DNA of 64,000 nt from positions 3,783,501 to 3,847,500 of the forward strand of contig NZ_CP036200.1 of NCBI RefSeq assembly GCF_004295345.1, written 5' to 3'. Below are positions 28,046 to 38,203 of the stretch, in pieces. The notes under the pieces were generated by a model that worked only from the letters and a program-made list of their open reading frames with translations, searched no databases and was not told the origin of the DNA. This DNA is from Shewanella maritima (lineage in GTDB: Bacteria; Pseudomonadota; Gammaproteobacteria; Enterobacterales; Shewanellaceae). Each line of letters begins with the position of its first letter. Position 1 is the stretch's first letter. A program made the position numbers and the translations under genes.

Positions 28046-29680
28046 TTAACTCACTTGATCTTGTGGCTGCCAGCGTTGCAATGTTACGGGTAGTTTAGCA
28101 CCTTGGGCGGTAAGTAGGTTGACTCGCGCTTGATAGGCTGCGCCATGCATCAAATGTTTGGCTAAATCGACAGCATTACGGTTTTGGTAATCGTCTAAAT
28201 AACTACCTTTTGCCCATTCGTTAAATGCGCCAAGTGCTGGACCTGCCCAGATTTGGTAATCCATTTCACGGCCTGCTTCACCTGAGTTAGACCAGCGGCT
28301 TGACAGCCCCAAGTACCAACGGAAGATTAACGCCATTTTACGTTTAGGGTTGTCTTTGGCGCGCTCAATTTGCTTAGGGTCGCGCTCGTTAAAGTGTGCC
28401 ACTGTGCCAGCCCAGATATCATCTAGGCTTGAGCGGAATACTTGCTTCTCAAGCTTTTCACGTTCCTCTAAAGGGATCGCTTCAATTGACTCATAGCGAG
28501 TGTAAATATCGTATAGCTTGTTAGCGCGCATTGGGAATAGGGTTCCGCGCTTAACCACCTGCAGCTTAACGCCCATTTCGAACATGTCTGCAGCTGGCGC
28601 CATGGTCACATCTGCCATCTCAGTGGTGGCAAGTAACTTGCGGGTATGCTCACTGGCACCCGCTTCAACACACGCCTGATTGATTGAGCCTGTAACTATG
28701 TAAGCGGCTCCCATGTTAAATGCCGCTAGCGCCGCATCTGGCGTGCCGATACCGCCGCCACTGCCCACGCGAATTGGAGTTTTGTATTGGTACTTGGCCT
28801 GAATTTTATCTTTCAGCGCTAAAATCGTCGGCAGCAGCGTGACTAGCGGGCGATTGTCAGTGTGACCGCCTGAGTCAGCCTCGGCGGTGACATCATCTGC
28901 CATAGGAACAAGTTGCGCTAGCTCCATTTGCTCTGCGGTGATCAGCTTTTCATCGACTAGCTTTTGCAGCATTTTTACTGGCGCGGGTTGCATAAACTTA
29001 CTGGCAACCTCTGTGCGGCTAACTTTAGCGATAACCTTGTTGCCAATCACAACTTCACCGCTGGCATCGCGGCTTAAACCTGCTGCGCGGTAGTAAACGA
29101 TTTGCTCGGTTAAACCTAAAAATGCTGATGCTTCAACCGTTTTAACGCCATGCTTTAAGAACAACTCAACGCTGCCGCGCTCGAGTGCTGGCTCGCTTGG
29201 GCTGTGAATGAGGTTAAACATGTAAGGGCCATTTGGCAGTTCAGCTTGAATGCGGTTAATGGCTTGCTCAACGCGAGATGGAATTAACCCAGCAGCGCCA
29301 AATGAGCATAAAATACCTGCCTTACCTAGGGCGATGACCAGCTCTTCAGACGAGATACCGTTTGCCATCGCACCTGCATAATAGGCGTATTTAACTCCGT
29401 GAACGCGGCGGAAATTACTGTCGCCTAGGCTTTGTGTGCCAAGGGCTGGTGCAAATGCGCTCACTGGCTGGGCGCTTGCTTCACTTAGCTCGGTTGCATC
29501 ACTAATGACTTGCGCTTGCTGGCTCACGCCAAGACCTAGCTCGGCGTGGTTAATCACATAGCATGGCTTAGTTAAGTCTTTAAGCTGCTTCGCAATATCG
29601 TTTAGGGCAAATGCGCTGTCAGCTGTGGCAACTTGCCAAGGCCATGGAGAAAGCTGCTCGTTATGTGTTGTGGTTGTCAT
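28046..29680 (-). CDS. pfaD: PUFA synthase enoyl reductase subunit PfaD
   Basis: A 544-residue FMN-dependent enoyl reductase of the 2-nitropropane-dioxygenase/FabK type, acting in the omega-3 fatty acid synthase. Markers are KYAYYAGAMANGISSEELV, the barrel segment PIRVGSGGGIGTPDAALAAF, YIVTGSINQACVEAG and the conserved SSRWSNSGEAGREMDYQIW near the C-terminus. It is the last gene of pfaRABCD, 8 nt after pfaC, with AAGGAAG upstream of the ATG. No canonical T-tailed terminator follows; a 7-bp hairpin at 28005-28029 has no T-run. Confidence 0.95.
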   Translation of the reverse strand: MTTTTHNEQLSPWPWQVATADSAFALNDIAKQLKDLTKPCYVINHAELGLGVSQQAQVISDATELSEASAQPVSAFAPALGTQSLGDSNFRRVHGVKYAYYAGAMANGISSEELVIALGKAGILCSFGAAGLIPSRVEQAINRIQAELPNGPYMFNLIHSPSEPALERGSVELFLKHGVKTVEASAFLGLTEQIVYYRAAGLSRDASGEVVIGNKVIAKVSRTEVASKFMQPAPVKMLQKLVDEKLITAEQMELAQLVPMADDVTAEADSGGHTDNRPLVTLLPTILALKDKIQAKYQYKTPIRVGSGGGIGTPDAALAAFNMGAAYIVTGSINQACVEAGASEHTRKLLATTEMADVTMAPAADMFEMGVKLQVVKRGTLFPMRANKLYDIYTRYESIEAIPLEEREKLEKQVFRSSLDDIWAGTVAHFNERDPKQIERAKDNPKRKMALIFRWYLGLSSRWSNSGEAGREMDYQIWAGPALGAFNEWAKGSYLDDYQNRNAVDLAKHLMHGAAYQARVNLLTAQGAKLPVTLQRWQPQDQVS

Positions 29681-29688
29681 AATCTTCC

Positions 29689-32600
29689 TTATGCCTCCTC
29701 AATGCAGATGGCAATATCTTTTACTTGGTAAATGCGCAGGCCGTCTTTGCTAAGGTTGGCATCGCCTGTAATGATGCGTTTACCCTGTTTATCTTCAATG
29801 CTACTGATATGCACATCGAGGGACATTTGTTTGTTCAGTGGGTTAATCTGGCCGCGGTACTTCCATTTTATCTCTGACAGAATTTGGCCAAATTTCGGGT
29901 TAGTAAACCCTTTACCTAGGTCTTTGCTAATGGCGTAAGTTTGCATTAACTCGATAATTGCTTCAACGCCTAGTGAGCCAGGCATAACCGGATCTTGATG
30001 GAAGTGGAACTGGAAGAACCAGTCACTTGGGTCAATGGTGCGACTTGCCGACAGATAACCTTTGCCGTAATCGCCACCGGTTTCAACAATTTCAGCGTGG
30101 TCGATAAAGTTAAGCTGACCGCCCGCTAAGCGGTAATGCGGCTGATTGGCCGGTGCATTGAATACGCGTGAGCTTTTATCTAATAGGTCAACTTTAATAT
30201 CAGCAGCAATGTCGTTGGCCACATGCCAAGGCTGCGTGATTTTACCGTTATCAATACCTAATTGATTTTTCAGGGCGTCGGCTTTGAAGTAACCAAATAC
30301 CGCGCTACCTGTGTAAAACGGTTCGCCATCAACACTTAAATCAAAGGTGAAGTTTTGAATAATATTGCTGCCGGCAATCACGGTTGATAACAGCTTAGAG
30401 TCGTTGACTATGGTTTTACCGCGTAAATCCACTTCGCGCAGCAGCTTACCGCTGCCATCAAGGTTACGGAAGAATAGCTCTTCACCTGGGAAGCCTAGCG
30501 TTGTGCCCATGTAGCCTGAGATAAAGCCATTTGGCTGCAAGGATATTTCCATTAACACCGAGTAAGGCATTAATGCTTGATGACTGTTTTTGGCAAAGTA
30601 CCAAGCGTTTTGCGGCACTTCATATTCAGCGATACATGACGATGGCTTTTTAAGCTCACCGCGCTTGCCTTGAATATCAATCACTCGAGTAGTGAGCTGC
30701 AAGTCACCACATGGTGTGCGCGGCGGAATAAGGCCTTGATAGATGCCAAAGTCTGGGCCAAAGCAATTTTCAATATTTCCTGTGGCAAACTCAAACAAGT
30801 GATATGGCGTAAATGGCAGCGTATCAGGTGTGCGGTTTGGATAATCTGGCGTTATCGGCGCTTCAACGTGTTTAAGGGAATAACGCCCTTATTGGTTGGC
30901 GCGCTTAAGTCTGGTTCAACCGCCATTAGAGGTGCATTGATTGAAGCTGCTTCAAACTGAGTTTGTTTTGAGCTGGTATTGCCTTCACTGGTTTCTAGGA
31001 TTGGAGTCGTGTCTGGCACATAGCGAGTACATTCAGATTCTTCTTTAATCATTACCCCAAGGTTTTGGAAGTCGACCACTACTTTGCCATTAAGCAAAAT
31101 ATCAATATTGGCTTTCGCATACGGGCGCGGGCTCACGCCAATTTCAGTGACTTCCATGCGGTAGGTAAGTTCGCCGTGCTGCGGCAGTACTTGACCACGG
31201 CAGCGCACTTTTTGCGAAGCGTTTTCTAGCGGCTGGAAGCGGCCATTTTGCACTAGGGTATGCATACCAATATGCAGCATAAAGAACTGCAACAACTGAC
31301 CACAGCCTTCTGCCATCAGTGAGCCAGCCATTACTTGATCATCTTTAAAATGACACGGGAAGTACCAGTGATTTGGTGCTAACTGCTTATGACCTTCAAT
31401 TAAGCCTAAGCCCCAGGCGCCGCCATGAACATCAACCCTGCTGACTTGCTCAATCATCAGGAATTTCTCTGATGCGAAACACAGCGAAGGTTGCATTTGG
31501 TTAGCTTGCTGGTGGGCAAGATGTGCGCCGCCAAAACAGCCACCGATATCAGCACTTAACAAGCGATGAATTTGCCCATAATCAAACTGGTTTTGTGGGC
31601 AATGCAGCAGTGGTTCAAACTTAGGCTTATTTGGATTATTTAATGCGGCCTGACGCTTAGCGATTTCATCGTCGGTGCGAATAACACCTTTGCCATCTTC
31701 AAGCTCTTTGTCGGTAAAGAAGCCGGCGCAACCGCCATCCATTTTCAGGATCATCTTGTCGCCAACAAAGCACTCATACGAGAAGAAGAACAATAAGGTA
31801 TCGCCATTTTTAGCAAAGTTATTGATCTTAATGTCATAGCGCAGGGTGTCGCCGCCACGCGGTAAATCGTCCAAGAAGGTGAGGGTACAATCAAGCAAGC
31901 GGTAAACGCGCTCACCTTTGTTCTCAAAGTCGATGCCAAGGTAGCTGATCAGCATTAAATCGCACTGACCTGATTCAACCGCAACTGCCCAAGGGATCTG
32001 CCCATCAACCAAATATGGCGCGTCAACAGGAATGTCATACTCTGTGGTCATTGAGCTTGGACGATATTGATTGGTTTGTGCATCAAGCTTAGTCACACGC
32101 GACACCAACAAATAGTCTGTGGTTGGCAGGCGTACGCGGCGTGAGTAGTTGTCGATAACCGCGTAGTCATCACCAAATACCTTGGCAATGTCGCCCTCAG
32201 CGTATTCAACTAAGTCGGCGTAGTTCCAAATACAAGGCTTATCGGCAGGAATAGGCGCGGTATATGGCGGCACGTTGGCGTGATCTGGCCGCAAAGACGT
32301 AGCCGATATAGCTTGTTGCGCAGCCGCTAGTACGTTTACTGGGGCGGTACTTGTTTCAGCTGCATGAGTTTGTGGATCATAGCTAACTGGCGCTTGGCCA
32401 TTAGCCTGCGCAAGCTGCTGTTTTAACATAGCATCAGCTAGCTTCAAGCCTTGTTCACGCGACTCTAGAAAGGCTTTTTGCGCCTGATGAGCGAGCCATT
32501 GGTTTTGCTCAAATGCTGACAAATGTGCTGGCGGCAGGGCATTGGTTTGCGCAGTGGTGATATTCGTTTGAGCTAGCGGACGAGAGTTTTGGGTATTTGA

Positions 32601-35600
32601 GGTCATGCTTAGATCAATTTGGTTAGTTAAATTTGTGTGCTCTGAGTTTGCATCTCTGTGCGCAGACATGGGACTCGTTACAGTAAAGTTCACCTGACTG
32701 GCTGGTTTAGCATTATTCGTGACATCGCCTGCTGATGAACTTAGCCCATCGGCAACTTTGGCTTGAATACTGGCAAGCTGGTTTAGTGGCGCATCGACAA
32801 TGTGCTGATAGATATCACGACCACCAAGGGTGACAGTTTTTACCAGACTCAGCTTTTGTTTAGGCTCATTTTCATATTCACTGACGCCGTGATTTAAGCG
32901 CAGGGCTAATGCAGCTTGTTGCTCAGGTGTTTGACTCATGGCTAACAACGAGCATTGGTCTTCGCTAATGCTGCTACTAATGCCGGCAACGATAGTTTGA
33001 TTATTGTTAGTTTGATTACTGTTAGCGTTAGTGTCGGCTGAGGTTAGCAGCTGATGCTGCAAGCTCGCCATACCTGATGCGGCAAAGGTGTGACCAATAC
33101 AGTCACTAGCGTGCTGCAGCGTCGCTTGGCTAAATAGGTTCGATAACTGCTGCGCAGCTGCAAATTGGCTTTCAGGTGCTTGGTTAAGCTCTATGGTGTT
33201 AACTTGTTGAGCCAGTACATCAGTCTGACTTAACAGCGCGTCGCTAACCTGATTAAAGTTGGCAAGCTTGCCAAAGCTTAGCGCCTCAATGGTGCCGTAG
33301 CTTGTCGCGTTTGAAGCCACGTTAGACTCTGCTGCAACCGGGTCTTGTGGGTCAGAGTTATGTGGGTCAGAGTCAAGCGAAACGGCACCTAATGCTTGCT
33401 GCATCAAATCAAGTTCTGAGTTTGTTCCCGTAGCGTTATTATTAGCTCTTTCAGCAGTGACATCGGCTTGCAGCACAATCGCGCCAGCACCTTCGCCAAA
33501 GCGAGTGGTATTCGTTGCTGATTGATCAAGCGTTTCGCTGCACTTATTCATCGTCGCGCTGCGGAGGCAAATATTCTCAACACTGCCAGCTAAATCAACG
33601 GCGGCAATTATCACAGCCTCTAGCGGCTCATCTGATTCGGTTGCCAGTAGGTTCTGCGCCACATCAATACAACGGTTTACCGATTGCTCAGCAGCCGAAA
33701 TGGTGAACGCTGGGCCGTTGAAGTCCCAAAGTGATGAGATCCGTGACGCCATAATATTGCCAATAAAGCTGGTGTACTGATTGAGCTTAGCGGCATCGAG
33801 TACGCTGTCCATGGCGATAGCTTCAAGGGCTTGATATTCGTCAGCTGTTAATTCAACCCCCTGAGCCTTGAGACTGTTGGCTAATTGGGTGTGCAGGTTA
33901 ACTCGGCCACGGAATTGGTGCAGCTCAAGCTCAGTTTCCATTGCCACCAGTACCGCAACTTTACCGCCTGGCGTTAATTGCGCATCGCGGATCGCCTCAT
34001 CAGCGACTTTCATCAACAGCAGTTGTTGTGAGATCAATCTGTCATCTTCATTTGGCGGCACTTTAAAGCGCAGGAAGTCAAACTCGAAGCTTTCAATAAA
34101 TGCGCCGCTTAGGTCGCTTGGGACATTATATTGACCGAGCAACTCATGGTGGTGTTGCAGGCCTTTCCAGCGGTTTTGTGGCAGTTGTATAAATGCGTTT
34201 TGCTTATTTTTCGCAGCCGTGGCGAACTCACTGATATTGGAAAACTTGCCAAAGTGACTGGCGATGCCGGTAACAGCTAGCGTGCTAGGCTTGGCTGGTT
34301 TTTCAGTGCACGCCAGATGTTGGCCTTTGCCTTGATAAGACTCTAACAATAGGTGCGCATTACAGCCGCCAAAACCAAATACAGAAACGCCTGCATGGCG
34401 ATGAGTATTGCTCGTTTTTACAGGCCAAGGCTGCACTTGTTGTGGCAGGGTATGGTTGGCAAACATGCCATCAGGCGAGCTAATCGGCGCACTGATATTA
34501 ATACTTGGTGGTAACATGCCGTGCTGCATGGCGAAGACCATCTTCATGATCCCCGGCATACCCGCTGCGGTAAGTAAGTGCCCTAGGTTCGATTTAGCTG
34601 AGCCAATGAGTGGAGGATTGCTGCCGTTAAGCTTATCGGCAAAAAAGCGCTCCATTGAGGTCAGCTCAACTTTATCGCCAAGCGGCGTGCCGGTGGCGTG
34701 ACACTCAATGACTTCTATTTGCTCTGGGTTGAGCTGCTCGCCGTTCATTTGGGTATCGGCGTAGGCGCGCTCAAAGGCTTTTACCTGGCCGTCACTATTT
34801 GGGCTAAGTACAAACTGGCCTTTACCATCATTTGACAGGCCAATGCCGCTGACTAGGGCATAGATTTTATCGCCATCGCGCTCAGCATCTTCAAGACGTT
34901 TTAGTACCAGTACGCCAGCACCTTCACCTGCAAACAAGCCTTTTGAGTTTTGGTCAAATGGCGCAGAAATGCCGTGCTCAGGGTAGGCGTGGAAGATAGA
35001 AAAGCCCATGTTGATGAAAAATGGGTCTGCGCCAGACACTGCGCCCGCTAGCATGACATCGGCTTTACCTGTTTGCAGATAATCACATGCTAATTTCAAT
35101 GAGTACACAGAGCTTGCGCAGGCTGCATCAAGGCTAAGTTGTGCAGCGCCTAAACCAAGTGCATCAGCAACTAGCTTTGAGGCGTTATGAGCAATAGCAC
35201 CGTTTGCAAGTGGCACAGCTGTTTCATCGCCTTTGCCTGAGTCTGCTGAGCTGGGGCTAAAGTGCTGTAACTTGAGGTTTGGCTGTTTAAGCTTATGTTG
35301 CAAACCTTTTTCAACCGCGCCGTGATACAAGGGTACAAACAGCTCATTTGATTTGGCTATTGGGAATGACAAGGTGCCCATTACAATACCGGTGCGCGAT
35401 AGCTTAGGGTTAGTTAGCTCAATGTTGGCATCTTTAAGCGCTTTGTGCGCGGTATCAATGGCCCATAAAAAGCTGTCGTCTAGGCCTGCAAGTTGTTCAG
35501 GCGCTAACTGATAGCCATTGGGATTGAAGGTAAAGTTTTGAATATAGCCGCCTTGATCGCAATAAAAGCGATCAGACTGACCTTGCTCGCCACTGTAGTC

Positions 35601-35768
35601 ATGTGGCTCAGCATTGAGTTTTTGCGCCGTGATAGTGCTGCGAGAGTCTTTTTTATCTAGCAGATTTTGCCAGAACGAGTCTGGGGTATCGGCATCTGGA
35701 TACTGGTTAGCTAAACCAACAATGGCAATTTTGTGTTTGCTGGTTGTGGCAAGTTTAGTCGAACTCAA
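29689..35768 (-). pseudogene. pfaC: PUFA synthase subunit PfaC, split by a single-base frameshift
   Basis: PfaC carries a ketosynthase (active-site Cys in LDAACASSVYS), a chain-length-factor-like KS and two FabA-like dehydratase domains that create the cis double bonds. The first frame (35768-30852) ends NKGVIPLNTLKRR. The expected continuation HVEAPITPDYPNRTPDTLPF lies in the -1 frame, followed by MFEFATGNIENCFGPDFGIY through the second dehydratase (FHFHQDPVMPGSLGVEA) to 29689. Adding one base to the T-run at 30871-30873 restores about 2026 residues, the usual size. The start is TTG inside a TTGA overlap with pfaB, with AAGGAG 7 nt upstream. The lesion would cost the last dehydratase unless bypassed. 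Confidence 0.92.
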
Positions 35769-38203
35769 ACTTGTGCTCCTTTTAAGGTAACCGCTGTCGG
35801 CTCCGTGATGGCGGTTGAAGAATTTGTATGTATTTTTAGAGGCTCAGCGTTACAAGTAAGCTGTTGTAACTGTGATTCAAGCCCGTCCATTAAATAGTCC
35901 AAAGACATAGGTACTTGATGACAAAACAGCTGAGCTAAACACTTAAGTAAACTGGTAATATCGTCGCCCGCCTTAGTATTAGTCGCGATGGCTAAGCCCT
36001 TCGCGCGGGCTTGCTCAGATTGGGTTAAGAGTCCCTTCGCGCGGGCTTGTTCAGGCTCAGTCGCTTGCTCAGAATTAGTCGCTTGCTCAGAATTCGCAGT
36101 TAGGATCTTGTCGACTAGGGTGCTGGTTTGCCTATCGGCGCCCACTTCCACAAATAAACGAGCGCCTAATCGGTGAGCTTTGTCGACTAATTTAGTGAAG
36201 TCCAAAGGCTGACACATGGTATCGGCTACCGATGCTGCAATGGCGTTTTCATTGAGTGCAACAAACTGCTCACTAGCGGCGCTAATAAACTGGGTTTGTT
36301 GGCATTGTTGAGTTGCATTAGCTCCTTTGCTGATAGGCAGCTGATAAAAATCTTTTAGCTGATCGCGAATGAGCATGGCGGGTGCAGTGTGCATTGCGGT
36401 AACGCGATTGGCGGCAATGCCACGCTTGCCTAGCTGTTTTAACACTTGTTTGCAGCTATGCTCACAGCCGGCAATCACGCAGGTGTCGCCTTGAACGATG
36501 GCAATATAAACTCGATTTTGATCAAGCTGCTGGGCTTGTGCATGATTCTTCTGTTGAGCTAGTGCATCTATTGCGCCTTGAATTTCTTGCTCAGTTGCAC
36601 GTACCACAAAGCTATTCCAGTTTATGGTGTCATGATCACCAAGTTGCCAGGTTTGGCGCACACAGTTGAGCTCGCCTGAAATATCGTGATTGAAAATTGA
36701 TGAGTGATCGGTCGCTGCAACTAAGCTGTGGGGCTTGTGCCAGACTCCAAGGCTCGCCCACATTGCCGCTTCACCCATGGAGTAGCCCATGGCGTAGTTT
36801 GGGGTGATGTTAAATACCCGCTGCAGCAATCGAGTCAGCATAAAGCTTGCGCCGCCACCAGCTATCGCTAATTCTTTTAGTGCCATCTGGCTAACGTCGG
36901 CGGCTTTCTTTTTGTCTTTAGCGCAAGAGTCCAGTAAATCAGCTTGCAACATTTGCCCTAAGTCGCCTTCAGCTTCAAGTTCGCTGTAAAGCGCAGGGAA
37001 GTAGCGGCCAAACTCGCTAAACATTTCTGGATAAACCGTGCCGACACCCGGATAGACAAAACATAAATCGTTTTGCGGCATAGAGGTTTCAGAAGTTTGA
37101 AAACAACTGCCCGCAGGAGTTTTATAGTCAGAAGCTTGTTTGTCAGAAAAGGGAGCATCAATCACCGCGAGCATAGCATCGATTTCGCTGATGGCTTGTT
37201 CAACACTGTTAGCCATTATCACAGCACTTGCTTTTGATTGCTGTTGATGACTTGGTTCTATGTTTTGAACAGAGTTGTGTATGGCGCAGCTTATAAGTTT
37301 AAGTAAAGCTGACTGATCATCAGTATGTTTGATGTTGGTGAGCTCATTGACAAAAGACACCAGTTGCTGGCGCATCTCAGCTGTATCTTGCGCGCGAACA
37401 GGCAGCCAAATTCTTTGATTTGATAATAGCGGCTCAGGTTTAGCAAGCTGTGAGCCTTGCACCATGACTAGGGTTAAGTTTTGCTCACCGCACAGGGTTA
37501 ACGTCGCCACACGTTGTTGATGTAATGGCGTGTACCAGTAACTAAGCTGCTCAGATTGAGTTAAATCTTGCTGGGTAAGCTCGATTGCAGTTTTTGCATT
37601 AGCTGGTTTGGCACTAGCTATTTTTGCATTCGCTTTTGGTAACGCGCGTTTAGTGAAAAGCTCACTGATTTTTGCAATGCCAGTAATATGATTACTCAAG
37701 AGCTCTTGCTCAGCTGAGCTAGATGGTACGGCCTCTATTAAAAAACTCACTGGCGAAATGTGCTCGCGCTTAGCGTGTTTAAGGGCGGCTTGGACTGAGC
37801 TAGCGTCTTCATTGCCAGAACTTATGCCAGTACTAATACCAGTAATAAGCGCATGGGCATGACAATGAAGCTTTGCCGCCATCAATGCTGGTGCGATCAA
37901 CACTTGTCGCTCGCTATTGCTTGCTGCTGGATGAGTTAGCGTGATCAGCTGAGGCTTACTCTTCGCTGCGAGCAATATGCTGGCAAGGTGTTGAGTTTGC
38001 CCGGCTATTGACTCAGCTAGATTTAAGCGCTCAGCTTGAGCAAGCAGTTCGGCTAATGGTTGATTAACTAATGGGTCAGTTGCTGGCAGCTTGGCCGAAC
38101 TTTGCTTTGCGCTGTCATCAAGCACAAACACGGCTAAGCGCAAAGCGCTTGCCGTGAGTTGCTCTATGGTATCAGGCTCAGAAGTTAACGAGTGATTGCT
38201 CAA
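35765..38203 (-). CDS. pfaB: PUFA synthase subunit PfaB (acyltransferase)
   Basis: 812 residues. The acyltransferase domain lies at about 370-700 with FVYPGVGTVYPEMF and the nucleophile elbow NYAMGYSMGEAAMWASLG. The N-terminal third is a divergent KS-like remnant. PfaB is the subunit thought to influence the EPA/DHA product. The start is TTG at 38203, 5 nt after AAGGAG and overlapping the pfaA stop as TTGA. Near residue 700-735 a low-complexity insert repeats NSEQAT and SEQARAKGL, encoded by exact 18-bp and near-exact 36-bp DNA repeats. Confidence 0.94.
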   Translation of the reverse strand: MSNHSLTSEPDTIEQLTASALRLAVFVLDDSAKQSSAKLPATDPLVNQPLAELLAQAERLNLAESIAGQTQHLASILLAAKSKPQLITLTHPAASNSERQVLIAPALMAAKLHCHAHALITGISTGISSGNEDASSVQAALKHAKREHISPVSFLIEAVPSSSAEQELLSNHITGIAKISELFTKRALPKANAKIASAKPANAKTAIELTQQDLTQSEQLSYWYTPLHQQRVATLTLCGEQNLTLVMVQGSQLAKPEPLLSNQRIWLPVRAQDTAEMRQQLVSFVNELTNIKHTDDQSALLKLISCAIHNSVQNIEPSHQQQSKASAVIMANSVEQAISEIDAMLAVIDAPFSDKQASDYKTPAGSCFQTSETSMPQNDLCFVYPGVGTVYPEMFSEFGRYFPALYSELEAEGDLGQMLQADLLDSCAKDKKKAADVSQMALKELAIAGGGASFMLTRLLQRVFNITPNYAMGYSMGEAAMWASLGVWHKPHSLVAATDHSSIFNHDISGELNCVRQTWQLGDHDTINWNSFVVRATEQEIQGAIDALAQQKNHAQAQQLDQNRVYIAIVQGDTCVIAGCEHSCKQVLKQLGKRGIAANRVTAMHTAPAMLIRDQLKDFYQLPISKGANATQQCQQTQFISAASEQFVALNENAIAASVADTMCQPLDFTKLVDKAHRLGARLFVEVGADRQTSTLVDKILTANSEQATNSEQATEPEQARAKGLLTQSEQARAKGLAIATNTKAGDDITSLLKCLAQLFCHQVPMSLDYLMDGLESQLQQLTCNAEPLKIHTNSSTAITEPTAVTLKGAQV

